A stretch of 60,270 bases of DNA from Amphritea sp. 1_MG-2023 (GCF_030547545.1 NZ_JAUOQE010000029.1:1-60270); one strand, 5' to 3'. Shown: positions 35,993 through 44,837, counted from the first letter of the stretch. Notes: a model not told the origin generated them from the letters alone. Program-made: numbers and translations.

Positions 35993-38713
35993 ATGGATTC
36001 TCAATACGATTCAAGGAAAGATAGCGCAGCAGCCCCTGAATGGCATACCTGCGACGCACATCAGGTCAATGATCGCTTGCAAACATCGGCTCAAGGACTA
36101 ACCGCAGAGGAGGTCCGCCGCCGACAAGAAAAATACGGCCCCAATCAGCTACCGCCACCTAAGCGCCGCAGTGGTTTAATGCGCTTTCTGTCACAATTTC
36201 ATAATGTCTTGATCTATGTGCTTATTGCGGCGGCCATCATTACGGCGATTCTCGGTCACCATATCGATTCCGGCGTTATTATCGCCGTGGTGCTGATTAA
36301 CTCACTGGTGGGATTTATTCAAGAAGGCAAAGCCGAAAAAGCGATCGATGCGGTGCGTAACCTGCTCTCTCAACAAGCAGTGGTAATACGCAATGGTCAC
36401 CGACAACAAGTTCCTGCTGAAAACCTCGTGCCGGGCGATATCGTCTTTATACAGTCCGGCGATCGTGTTCCCGCCGATCTTCACCTGCATAAAGTCAAAG
36501 AATTAAATATCGAGGAAGCCTTACTCACCGGCGAATCCATTGCTGTCCTCAAACAGACTCAAGCCGTCGCCGCTGAAGCCGCTTTGGGTGATCGCACCAA
36601 TATCGCCTTTTCCGGCACTCTGGTCACGTCAGGTCAAGGTACAGGGACCGTAGTCGGCACCGGCGCACAAACAGAGATAGGTAAAATCAGCACCCTGCTA
36701 TCTAAAGTCAGCCCATTAACAACCCCGTTAACGCGACAATTAGATCGCTTTGCCCGCTGGCTAACCGGCTCGATACTGCTGATCGCTATTGCCACCATGT
36801 TTTTTGGCTTCTGGGTTAGGGGCTATGCGTTAGAAGAGATGTTTCTCGCCGCCGTTGGACTCGCGGTGGCCGCCATTCCCGAGGGGCTGCCTGCCGTTAT
36901 CACCATCGCGCTGGCTATTGGTGTACAACGTATGGCCAACCGTCACGCCATTATTCGTCGCTTACCCGCCGTCGAAACATTAGGCTCGGTCTCGGTTATC
37001 TGCTCAGATAAAACTGGCACCCTGACGCGTAATGAGATGACCGTTACCACCGTGGTATCGGCGCGCTGTAACGCCAGTATCAGCGGCGTGGGTTATAACC
37101 CTCATGGCACCTTTACCTGTCATCAACATGATCTACAGCTGAGTCAGCTGCCGGAATTAAAGCAATTATGCCAAGCCAGTATCCTCTGCAATGAAGCGCA
37201 GTTGCGGCAAAAGGATAATGACTGGGTGATTGAAGGCGATCCTACTGAAGGCGCACTCCTAGTGCTCGGCGCCAAATCCGGACTCAACATTACCGAATTA
37301 CATCAGGCAATGCCGCGCGATGATCTGATTCCTTTCGAGTCCGAGCATCGTTTTATGGCCACCCTTCATCACGACCATAATGGCAATGGCTTTATTTATA
37401 TTAAAGGTGCCATTGAAGCGATCCTACCCCGCTGTCAATGGCAAATGGTTGATGGCAAGCAAGAAGCGCTCGATACAGCGTATTGGAATCAGCAACAGGA
37501 ACAGGTGGCGAGTCAAGGCAAAAGAACCCTCGCACTGGGGATGCTCTACGTTACCGAAAATCAACGCAACCTTCACTTTGATGATGTCAATCAGGGGGTT
37601 ATTCTCCTCGGTCTGGTAGGCATTATTGACCCTCCTCGTGATGAAGCCATTCAAGCGGTAGCCGAGTGTCACCGCGCAGGCATCAAAGTCAAAATGATCA
37701 CCGGCGATCACGTTGCTACAGCCAGCGCGATTGCCATACAGATGGGGCTCACCAATTCACCTCGCGCGATCACCGGCAATGACGTCGAACAGATGACGGA
37801 TGAGCAACTGCAAGCCGCTGTCGAAGAGGTTGATGTCTTTGCTCGCTCCAGCCCAGAGCATAAGCTGCGCATTGTTGAAGCCTTACAAGCCTGTCAACAT
37901 GTAGTCGCCATGACCGGTGATGGCGTTAACGATGCCCCTTCGCTGAAACGAGCTAATGTCGGTACCGCCATGGGCATCAAAGGCACCGAAGCGGCGAAAG
38001 AAGCGTCTGAAATGGTGTTAGCGGATGATAACTTCGCCTCAATCACTCATGCGATTGAAGAAGGCCGCACCGTCTTCGACAATATTAAAAAATCTATTCT
38101 GTTTATTCTACCGACCAATGGTGGCGAAGCGCTCACCCTGATTGCCGCGATTATCTTCGGTACGCTGCTGCCCGTCACACCGGCGCAAATTCTCTGGGTA
38201 AATATGATCACTGCGGTGACGCTGGCACTATCATTAACCTTTGAGTCAACCGAGCCTGACGTGATGCTGCGACGGCCCCGTGATACCCGCAGCCCAATTC
38301 TCTCACCCTTTATGATTTGGCGGATTATATTTGTATCCTTGCTCATGCTCACCGGCACCTTTGGCCTCTTTCTCTGGGAACGCAGTAACGGCACGGATAT
38401 TGAGACCGCTCGTACCATTGCCGTCAACACTTTGGTGGTGATGGAGGTATTCTATCTGCTTAACTCACGTTATCTTACTCGGTCGGTGCTCAATAGAGAG
38501 GGGCTGCTCGGCAATCGTTATGCTCTCTACGCCATCGTCAGCGTCATGCTGTTTCAGCTGCTATTTACCTACCTACCGATTATGCAACTGTTCTTCAGCA
38601 CTACCGCGATTGGTCTAGTCGACTGGGGCAAAATATTGCTCGTGGGGTTGATACTGTTTCTGGTGATTGAGCTGGAAAAAAAGCTATTACATCATCCGGA
38701 GAAAGACATATAA
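35993..38713 (+). CDS. P2-type cation-transporting ATPase
   Basis: About 906 residues from ATG 35993, which has AGGTG seven bases ahead. N-terminal cation-ATPase domain (GLTAEEVRRRQEKYGPNQLP), actuator (EALLTGES), phosphorylation site (ICSDKTGTLTRNEMT), PEGLP in TM4 (AAIPEGLPAVITIALAIG) and hinge TGDGVNDAPSLKRA. PEGLP points to the P2 branch (Ca2+ or Na+/K+-type), not heavy-metal P1B. Probably exports Ca2+ or another alkali/alkaline-earth cation; the ion cannot be fixed from sequence. Confidence 0.9.
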   Translation: MDSQYDSRKDSAAAPEWHTCDAHQVNDRLQTSAQGLTAEEVRRRQEKYGPNQLPPPKRRSGLMRFLSQFHNVLIYVLIAAAIITAILGHHIDSGVIIAVVLINSLVGFIQEGKAEKAIDAVRNLLSQQAVVIRNGHRQQVPAENLVPGDIVFIQSGDRVPADLHLHKVKELNIEEALLTGESIAVLKQTQAVAAEAALGDRTNIAFSGTLVTSGQGTGTVVGTGAQTEIGKISTLLSKVSPLTTPLTRQLDRFARWLTGSILLIAIATMFFGFWVRGYALEEMFLAAVGLAVAAIPEGLPAVITIALAIGVQRMANRHAIIRRLPAVETLGSVSVICSDKTGTLTRNEMTVTTVVSARCNASISGVGYNPHGTFTCHQHDLQLSQLPELKQLCQASILCNEAQLRQKDNDWVIEGDPTEGALLVLGAKSGLNITELHQAMPRDDLIPFESEHRFMATLHHDHNGNGFIYIKGAIEAILPRCQWQMVDGKQEALDTAYWNQQQEQVASQGKRTLALGMLYVTENQRNLHFDDVNQGVILLGLVGIIDPPRDEAIQAVAECHRAGIKVKMITGDHVATASAIAIQMGLTNSPRAITGNDVEQMTDEQLQAAVEEVDVFARSSPEHKLRIVEALQACQHVVAMTGDGVNDAPSLKRANVGTAMGIKGTEAAKEASEMVLADDNFASITHAIEEGRTVFDNIKKSILFILPTNGGEALTLIAAIIFGTLLPVTPAQILWVNMITAVTLALSLTFESTEPDVMLRRPRDTRSPILSPFMIWRIIFVSLLMLTGTFGLFLWERSNGTDIETARTIAVNTLVVMEVFYLLNSRYLTRSVLNREGLLGNRYALYAIVSVMLFQLLFTYLPIMQLFFSTTAIGLVDWGKILLVGLILFLVIELEKKLLHHPEKDI

Positions 38714-38725
38714 GCAAATTAGACC

Positions 38726-38747
38726 AAAAAGGGAGGGTATCTCTTTT
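38726..38747 (+). terminator. weak hairpin after the ATPase gene
   Basis: AAAAGGGAG and CTCTTTT can pair with one unpaired G around GGTAT. Weak terminator candidate. Confidence 0.3.
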
Positions 38748-38810
38748 GCTATTACCGCATCGAATAGGGCATAATTGATCGTTTATTATACACATCAGGA
38801 GGAATTGAAC

Positions 38811-39128
38811 ATGATCAAGCGTCAAACCAAATCCGAACTGCGCAAACAACTGCAGCTGCAAACACAGGCCTTTCTCAAGCAGGGCGGTGAAGTAGCGGAA
38901 GTCGAAACCGGCGCGACAGGTCTGATCAATGGCTCCTATCGTAATGCTGGATTCATCCTCAACCCTCAGCGGCAAGAACGTACCCCGCTCAATGGCGTCC
39001 TCGCCAAAATTGATGCCCGCAAAGCCGAACGGACACAAACCACCCACACGGCCACTAAAAGCACTCGGCAGCGGAAAAAAGTGATCTATGATGATTTTGG
39101 TGAACCGTTACGCGTCGTATTTGAGTAA
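38811..39128 (+). CDS. small conserved protein ending YDDFGEPLR
   Basis: A 105-residue basic protein; ATG 38811 has an excellent AGGAGG site. The N-terminus is helical (KSELRKQLQLQTQAFLKQGG), the middle is variable and likely disordered, and the end KKVIYDDFGEPLRVVFE looks like a conserved motif of small gammaproteobacterial proteins. No function is known to me. The strong ribosome site suggests high expression. Confidence 0.7.
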   Translation: MIKRQTKSELRKQLQLQTQAFLKQGGEVAEVETGATGLINGSYRNAGFILNPQRQERTPLNGVLAKIDARKAERTQTTHTATKSTRQRKKVIYDDFGEPLRVVFE

Positions 39129-39229
39129 TCATCGTCAGCCACGCTTCACGTCGCTTTGCCGTCAGTGAGGCTGTTTTCAGCCTACCCTTGCACCGAGATA
39201 GATATTAACGATAGATGTTTAAGATAGGT

Positions 39230-39255
39230 GTTAACAAAAGATGTTAACAAAAGAC
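39230..39255. repeat. 13-bp tandem duplication
   Basis: GTTAACAAAAGAT and GTTAACAAAAGAC lie head to tail, each beginning with the palindrome GTTAAC. Confidence 0.85.
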
Positions 39256-39350
39256 GTGCCGGCCAACGGTTCATCAAACTCAATCCAAGGTACGGCTGCT
39301 CGGTACACCACTCAAGCCTCAGCTCCATTTACCTAAGCGCTTTATCGCCT

Positions 39351-39410
39351 CTCTTATAAGTTCTCTTATAAGTTCTCTTATAAGTTCTCTTATAAGCTCC
39401 CTTATATAAG
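39351..39410. repeat. 12-bp tandem array of CTTATAAG palindromes
   Basis: CTCTTATAAGTT is repeated three times, then CTCTTATAAGCT, then a degenerate CCCTTATATAAG. Each of the first four units contains the palindrome CTTATAAG. Confidence 0.92.
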
Positions 39411-39552
39411 CCCCGTTAATGTCGCCGATACGTACACCTGAGCGCTTCACGATAATCTCAATAATAACCGCTGAACACCCCTAAACTAAACGTGCTTAGC
39501 GCTGATCAAATGACGCTATTACGTATCAGTACCTGTGCGCTACCCAGCCAAA

Positions 39553-39582
39553 TAAAAAAGCCATCAGCGAACGCTAATGGCT
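39553..39582 (-). terminator. rho-independent terminator of the YHYH gene
   Basis: On the minus strand AGCCATTAGCG pairs with CGCTGATGGCT (one G-T) and is followed by TTTTTTA. It lies 33 bases past the YHYH stop codon. Confidence 0.82.
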
Positions 39583-39614
39583 GGTTAGCCAAAATCACAC
39601 ATCACACGATCAGA

Positions 39615-40652
39615 TTACTGCGGATGTTGCTCGTCAGCACCAGGAGGTGGTCCGCCTTGAGGATGCCCATCGGGGCCGCTAGGACGCACGGTTTCACCAT
39701 GAAAGCAGCTAATAAACAAGTTTTCACTGGGGCTGGCAGCATGGTAGTGATAGCCTCTGACATCATCCGTTTGACCACGACACTCATCCAACCCCTCAGC
39801 CTCTTCGCCTTGAGCATTTTTGAGCGCATAAATACCATAACCATCCGCTGCATAGCCGATTAGAGCCGCATGTCCATCATCACTATTTAAGTGTTCAGTA
39901 CATCCCGCCGCCGCGTGATAATGATAACCTTGATGGACGTTAATATGGCCACCACAATCATCAAAAGCCGCAATCGTATAAGCACCTAGAATGGCATCAA
40001 CGGGGGCTGATCCCGACAACTCGGTACCATCTAACGCAATACCCGCCGTGCGTACTCGGCTCGTCTTGGCGGCAGGGATGGGCGTTGTCGGGATGAGAAA
40101 AGTACGCGTAAAGTTATCCTCTAAGTATGATAGTTCGCACTCGATACAGTTTTGCATGTACTGCGCTTCAACATCCGGCTTCGCCGCACCCAAGCAGGCC
40201 TCTTTGGTTGCTGTATAACGAACTTGATTTGTTTTGGTGTCATACACCATCCATTTTTCATCACCGTAATATTCACCCAGTTTGAGAATGAACTCACCGG
40301 TGAGATCGACCAAATCACCATGACCCTCTTTACTAAACCAAGCACCACTGACATCAGCACCATCACTAATGGTTCTCGGGCAGAAAGGCCCCGGCGCGCG
40401 TCCTGCGGGAGCCCCGTCTGTAATCAGCTGATAACAGGTTGTTTTTGTCCCTGCTGCTGTTTCACAATCGACGATTGTTGGCGCTTCAGTAAATGCATCC
40501 TTAGCAAACATCGAAAGATCCATGTGTTTAGCATGAGCTTGCTGATGCGCCATCGCATGTTGCTCAGCGGTACCGGAATAATGGGTGCATCCTAACGCAA
40601 GCGCGCTAAAGGCAATGATGCCGATTGATGCCTGATAGTGGAGCCAATTCAT
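39615..40652 (-). CDS. YHYH-domain lipoprotein
   Basis: A 345-residue exported lipoprotein (lipobox LALGC near residue 22). Two copies of the family's hallmark, QGYHYHAAAG and RGYHYHAASP, with GYAADGYGIYAL between and EYYGDEKWMVY earlier, place it in the YHYH family. Paired cysteines (DCETAAG, FCPRT, CIEC) suggest disulfides. The end is a Pro/Gly/His-rich tail (GGPPPGADEQHP). Function unknown; the His-rich motifs suggest metal binding. Followed by a clear terminator. Confidence 0.85.
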   Translation of the reverse strand: MNWLHYQASIGIIAFSALALGCTHYSGTAEQHAMAHQQAHAKHMDLSMFAKDAFTEAPTIVDCETAAGTKTTCYQLITDGAPAGRAPGPFCPRTISDGADVSGAWFSKEGHGDLVDLTGEFILKLGEYYGDEKWMVYDTKTNQVRYTATKEACLGAAKPDVEAQYMQNCIECELSYLEDNFTRTFLIPTTPIPAAKTSRVRTAGIALDGTELSGSAPVDAILGAYTIAAFDDCGGHINVHQGYHYHAAAGCTEHLNSDDGHAALIGYAADGYGIYALKNAQGEEAEGLDECRGQTDDVRGYHYHAASPSENLFISCFHGETVRPSGPDGHPQGGPPPGADEQHPQ

Positions 40653-40976
40653 CGCTTATATCCTTGTCTGTGGCGTTTAGTCGTCAAGTTTGCACATCAT
40701 GCCGCAACATTATGCAGACAATAAGAATTTCACACAGTATAGACCTGAAATATGCGCTGACCTGTAAGCACTGAGTTCTGAGATGCAGTACTGTGCCATC
40801 AACCAATACTCGCCGCTAACCAACCGTCTTGTGAGATGAATCCCAAGGCTGAGGTCAGTAACCATAAAATATGGCTTAATAACGGCCATAATTATATCAA
40901 CGAGAGGCCAATCAGCTCGAGTAACGCACCTTCCCTATATCAAATTGAACTTCATCAACTCAATAGGGTCATCTAA
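40653..40976. other. 324-bp gap upstream of the long IS5-type element
   Basis: This is the upstream region of the leftward YHYH gene. It holds an 11- to 13-base match to an IS5-type terminus at 40925-40937 and nothing else recognisable. Confidence 0.5.
40925..40937. repeat. possible relic of an IS5-type terminus
   Basis: CGCACCTTCCCTA matches the last ten bases of the IS5-type right end plus three bases of a CTAA-type target site. It stands 39 bases before the long element. It may be a decayed earlier insertion or chance. Confidence 0.35.
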
Positions 40977-41239
40977 GGAAGGTGCGAATAAGTCCGTTAT
41001 ATTCTCTGCGGACATTAGAATGGCCAGATACGCGAAAGCCAGTGCAGCGAAATGTCTGGACCTTTTCAAGCTGGCTGACAAAGTAGATGACCATTCTAAT
41101 GTCCGCCCTTCGGGGCTTTCAGAGAAGCAGGATCTCAGCGTTAACATTTTTCGACGTACAACCAGTATGCCTGTAACGGTTGCCTTGATCTCCAGCTTCT
41201 CTGTCAGCCAGAGGCGTAATTGACTTATTCGCACCTTCC
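40977..41239 (-). mobile_element. 263-bp IS5-type element, parent form of the MITEs
   Basis: The 18-bp termini GGAAGGTGCGAATAAGTC and its complement bound the element, with CTAA at 40973-40976 and 41240-41243. Its outer parts equal the two halves of the 94-bp MITE, joined there between two CTGGC repeats. Inside, GCGGACATTAGAATGG (41008-41023) recurs inverted at 41091-41106. A frame spans the element on the minus strand but it does not look like a transposase. Relative to the 94-bp copies it is inverted. Confidence 0.9.
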
Positions 41240-41287
41240 CTAATCATCAACCTTTTCTCGCCAGCGTTTAAACGAGTGTTCACCTAT

Positions 41288-42136
41288 ATGAAATTAATCC
41301 AATACCTTGCACGCTGCCTACTCTGTTTATCTGCGACACTCGCCCTCAACAGCTATGCCGCACCAAAACCGGAACTCTGGGAGCATTGGCTGCAGCACAA
41401 CCCGCAGAGCAAAACTGTCATTGACCATCGAGAATGGAGCCACTTTCTAGCAACGTACATAGCAACCCATAACGACAGCAATACAGCGATGCAGGGGATT
41501 AATACGTTTGACTATGCCAATGTGACTGTTAGCGATAAACAGCGCTTGAAATCTTACCTCGCTAAACTCACCGCCCTGCCCATTAGTGAGTACAACCGCC
41601 ATCAACAACGAGCTTACTGGATAAACCTCTACAATGCGTTAACCATTGACGTGGTGCTCGATCATTACCCCGTTAAATCCATTATGGATATCAAACTCTC
41701 CGGTTTCTTTACCCGAGGCCCCTGGGAGAAAAAACTGATCACCGTTGAACAGCTGCCACTGAGTCTTAATGATATAGAGCACCGTATTCTACGCCCGATT
41801 TGGCACGACCCTCGTACTCATTACGCGGTCAACTGTGCTTCCCTCGGATGTCCAAACTTAAACACCACAGCTTACACTGCAGACAAAATGGAACAACAGC
41901 TAGAACAAGCTGCTAGCGCTTTTATCAACCACCCAAGAGGCGTCAACGTGCAGAACGGTAAGTTGATCGTATCGAGTATCTATAGCTGGTTTAAAGACGA
42001 TTTTGGCGACAGTGATGATAAAATTATCGAACACTTAACACAGTACGCCAACGCCCCACTGCTGCAGCCATTATCAAGCATACAGCAGATTTATGATGAT
42101 CAATATGATTGGTCGCTGAATGAAGTACGTGAATAA
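41288..42136 (+). CDS. DUF547-domain secreted protein
   Basis: About 282 residues from the ATG at 41288, giving a clear signal peptide (SYA-A). The body follows DUF547: QQRAYWINLYNALTIDVVLDHYP, SIMDIKLSGFFTRGPWEKK, THYAVNCASLGCPNLN and IYSWFKDDFG. The family is periplasmic or exported with Cys/His residues suggestive of catalysis, function unknown. The long IS5-type element ends 48 bases upstream, so it may affect transcription. Confidence 0.87.
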   Translation: MKLIQYLARCLLCLSATLALNSYAAPKPELWEHWLQHNPQSKTVIDHREWSHFLATYIATHNDSNTAMQGINTFDYANVTVSDKQRLKSYLAKLTALPISEYNRHQQRAYWINLYNALTIDVVLDHYPVKSIMDIKLSGFFTRGPWEKKLITVEQLPLSLNDIEHRILRPIWHDPRTHYAVNCASLGCPNLNTTAYTADKMEQQLEQAASAFINHPRGVNVQNGKLIVSSIYSWFKDDFGDSDDKIIEHLTQYANAPLLQPLSSIQQIYDDQYDWSLNEVRE

Positions 42137-42208
42137 CCGCTTAGCGTGACGCAACAAACGCTCAAACAGGTATCCGCTAAAAACACCGGGTCGAACTTTG
42201 CTGCTTAG

Positions 42209-42302
42209 GGAAGGTGCGAATAAGTCAATTACGCCTCTGGCTTTCGCGTATCTGGCCATTCTAATGTCCGCAGAGAACATAACGGACTTATTCGCACCTT
42301 CC
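42209..42302 (+). mobile_element. 94-bp IS5-type MITE, copy C, at a stop codon
   Basis: Identical to copies A and B, with TTAG at 42205-42208 and 42303-42306. The right-hand duplication (CTAA on the minus strand) contains the stop codon of the DUF6868 gene at 42303-42305, so the insertion hit a stop codon and left it intact. Confidence 0.93.
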
Positions 42303-42551
42303 TTAGTGCCCCATTATTTTGAGGGCTATGTACGGCGCCATAAAAAATATCAACGATAAGACTTTATAATTGGCTAAATAATTAAAGTAGATAATGGTCA
42401 GATCCGCGTCTGAAATGCCAAACATTTTACTGTGTAGAGTGGTGATAAACGGCCTGATCAAGGCCAGCATTACGCTAGCAAAAATTAACATGCCCAGATT
42501 CAAAATGGATGCCCATCCAAGCCATTCTGTCAGTTGCGAAAGCGTCATCAT
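42303..42551 (-). CDS. small DUF6868-like membrane protein
   Basis: An 82-residue protein with two TM helices (ILNLGMLIFASVMLALIRP and ANYKVLSLIFFMAPYIAL) and the start MTLSQLTEWLGWASILN that fits the DUF6868 family. AGGAG lies seven bases ahead of the first ATG. Function unknown. The stop codon TAA is part of a MITE target duplication, so the original 3' untranslated region has been replaced by the MITE. Confidence 0.75.
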   Translation of the reverse strand: MMTLSQLTEWLGWASILNLGMLIFASVMLALIRPFITTLHSKMFGISDADLTIIYFNYLANYKVLSLIFFMAPYIALKIMGH

Positions 42552-42810
42552 AAGTATGCTCCTGAGGTTGTCACTAATGCTATCACTCAGCGTTTAACGA
42601 CATCGTACCGGCCGAACGATAGCAAGACACTGCAGACTCTCGTACTGCAGCCGACTAAGGACGTTATTGAGACCTTGCAGGCTTTGCCTGTCGCGAGGGT
42701 GATTTGATCAATACCATCAGTATAACCAAGATTAGGAATAACCTTCCCTAACCTGTAGCCACTTGTGTTGATTAAGGAACACTAGCGAGAAATTGCGTGG
42801 TATGACTAAC

Positions 42811-43458
42811 TCAGCGGGAATAACTAAGAATCACCCCTTTAAAGGGCCTCGCCATAAAATCAGGCTGAGCTGGACGATCGATTGATAAAACGAAACCGGC
42901 CGCCGCCATCGCTTTACTAAAACGGGCGTGTCGTCCTCTACCCGGATCAACCAAAATGACTTTACCCTGAGGCTTACTATGTTGACAGATAAAACTCGCG
43001 AGTTGTTTCACATGCTCATCTTCATAGAGAAGATCACTGCCGATAATCAGATCAAATTTACCCAGATTGGTTTCAGGGTCGGCCCAACCGGTGCGTACGA
43101 AAGGCACCCGTGGATCATCATTGAGATCCGTATTGCAATGCATAAATGATTCAGCCTGGGGGTGATAATCGGTCGCGGTAATATTGGCATGCAGATGATT
43201 CAAAAGGACACTGGTAAGGCCGATACCACAACCGACTTCAAGAATACGTTTATCTTTTAAATCAGAATGAAACAGATGATGAGCCAGTACTTCCCCAGAT
43301 GGCCAGACAATCCCAAACAGAGGCCAAGTGGCGGATGATATACCTAATGCTTCCGCTTCTCCCGTCGCATCATCATACTCTTGATTACTTCGAAGACTGC
43401 GGATATGTATATCGATATTATCAAATTCATGAGTATCGTAACGAACGCGCACTGCCAT
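42811..43458 (-). CDS. METTL-like SAM-dependent methyltransferase
   Basis: A 215-residue class I methyltransferase with SAM motif I (LEVGCGIGLTSVLL), motif II acid (ITATDYHPQ) and SDLLYEDEHV, a D-x-x-Y element typical of the METTL21/methyltransferase-16 lysine methyltransferases. It may methylate protein lysine; the substrate is unknown. Monocistronic. Confidence 0.8.
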   Translation of the reverse strand: MAVRVRYDTHEFDNIDIHIRSLRSNQEYDDATGEAEALGISSATWPLFGIVWPSGEVLAHHLFHSDLKDKRILEVGCGIGLTSVLLNHLHANITATDYHPQAESFMHCNTDLNDDPRVPFVRTGWADPETNLGKFDLIIGSDLLYEDEHVKQLASFICQHSKPQGKVILVDPGRGRHARFSKAMAAAGFVLSIDRPAQPDFMARPFKGVILSYSR

Positions 43459-43575
43459 AGTTGTTCCTGCTAAATTAACTGAATAGCAGATGGCTTGGAT
43501 ACAACAATCATTTCACAAGGAATATGCTTTGAAAGCTTATTTTACAACAGCCTAGAAAAGATAGCTAACATTATA

Positions 43576-43614
43576 GGCCTACCCGACGCAACCCCAAAAA
43601 ACGTCGAATAGGCC
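43576..43614. other. inverted repeat past lhgO
   Basis: GGCCTA-GACG and CGTC-TAGGCC pair with a symmetric three-base internal loop. It lies 15 bases past the lhgO stop. No T-run follows, so it is an uncertain terminator or processing stem. Confidence 0.4.
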
Positions 43615-43628
43615 ATTTATCGCTTCGC

Positions 43629-44837
43629 CTAGCCTCTTTGTGCGACAACTTTATCGCAAATATAGTTTCCAATGGGGATAGCAGAGGTCGCCGCTGGCGA
43701 TGGCGCATTACAGACATGCAATGAACGTGGGCTTTCTGCAAACAAGAAATCATGCACCAATGAGCCATCTTTCATCACGGCTTGAGCGCGAATACCGGCA
43801 GGATAAGGTTGTAAATCTTCTAACTTAAGTTGCGGACAATATTTCTGCACCAGCTTCAGGTAGCCAGGCTTCCACAAGGAGTTTTTGGTTTCTACAATGC
43901 CGGTACCGATATTCGCTTTAAGCACTCGCCAAAAGCCAGGAAAGGTCACCATATCCCAAATATCTCGCACACTGACATTGATTTTACCATAGCCTTCGCG
44001 CTTCCAGCCCTGTACGGCATTGGGCCCCACCGTCACTGAGCCATCAATCATTCGTGTCAGATGTACACCGAGAAACGGCAATTCAGGATCGGGAATCGGA
44101 TAAATCAAGTGATTAACGATACTGTTATATTTGTCCGGCAGTTTATAATATTCACCGCGAAATGGAATAATCTGAAAATCGGTTTTAATGCCTAACATCT
44201 TGGTCGTGCGATCGGCCATTAAACCAGAACAGGTGATTAAAAATTTGCCGCTGAAGCTCACCTTTTTACCTTGATGCAGCGCCTCTACCATTACCTCATC
44301 GGCGCTCTCGTGTAAATTGATCACGGTGTGATTTAAGCGGGCATCGCCCCCCTGCTCGACAAAGCGCTCCGCCATTTTAGTGGTCACCTGCTGATAGTTT
44401 ACAATGGCGGTATCTTTCACCAACATGCCACCAACGCCGACAATATTGGGCTCTCTAGCCTTCAACTGCTCGGCATTCAATAACTCAACATCAATACCAT
44501 TATCATGACAACGCTGATAAAGCGCTTGCATCCGTTCGGCTTCCAACGCATTGGTCGCCACCAGCAACTTCCCGCACTGATTATAGGGCACATCATTCTC
44601 ATCACAGAACTGCATCGTGGCTGCCACACCCGCCTTACAAAACTGAGCTTTTAAGCTGCCGGGTGCATAATAAACCCCCGCATGAATCACGCCGCTGTTA
44701 TGCCCCGTCTGATGTTTTGAATAGACCGATTCTTTTTCCAGCAACAAAATCTTAGCGTCAGGAAAACGCTGTTGCAGTTGCCAGCCAGTAGACATACCGA
44801 CGATGCCTCCGCCAATGATGATGTAATCGTATGTCAT
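43629..44837 (-). CDS. lhgO: L-2-hydroxyglutarate oxidase LhgO
   Basis: About 402 residues from ATG 44837 (GGTGAG upstream); the longer frame start at 44864 lacks a ribosome site. FAD-binding start YDYIIIGGGIVGMSTGWQL, then HNSGVIHAGVYYAPGSLKA and PFRGEYYKL, all of the L-2-hydroxyglutarate dehydrogenase/oxidase type. It oxidises L-2-hydroxyglutarate to 2-oxoglutarate, feeding electrons to the quinone pool. It follows glaH, whose product is its substrate. Confidence 0.93.
   Translation of the reverse strand: MTYDYIIIGGGIVGMSTGWQLQQRFPDAKILLLEKESVYSKHQTGHNSGVIHAGVYYAPGSLKAQFCKAGVAATMQFCDENDVPYNQCGKLLVATNALEAERMQALYQRCHDNGIDVELLNAEQLKAREPNIVGVGGMLVKDTAIVNYQQVTTKMAERFVEQGGDARLNHTVINLHESADEVMVEALHQGKKVSFSGKFLITCSGLMADRTTKMLGIKTDFQIIPFRGEYYKLPDKYNSIVNHLIYPIPDPELPFLGVHLTRMIDGSVTVGPNAVQGWKREGYGKINVSVRDIWDMVTFPGFWRVLKANIGTGIVETKNSLWKPGYLKLVQKYCPQLKLEDLQPYPAGIRAQAVMKDGSLVHDFLFAESPRSLHVCNAPSPAATSAIPIGNYICDKVVAQRG

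Larger units (their letters stand above)
39129..39614. other. 486-bp gap with tandem repeats
   Basis: The space between the small protein gene and the convergent YHYH gene holds two tandem-repeat clusters (39230-39255 and 39351-39410) and the YHYH terminator. No gene seen. Confidence 0.6.

Noticed and set aside
38601-39047. 148-codon minus-strand frame opposite the small conserved protein
   Set aside because: Antisense to a gene with an excellent ribosome site; Cys-rich shadow composition.
39351-39410. tandem repeat considered as a CRISPR array
   Set aside because: Units are 12 bp with no spacers and no cas genes nearby.
40935-41234. 99-codon minus-strand frame spanning the long IS5-type element, as a transposase
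   Set aside because: It runs through the terminal repeats, lacks a DDE-type catalytic pattern and is far too short for an IS5 transposase; it is a by-product of the element's ends.
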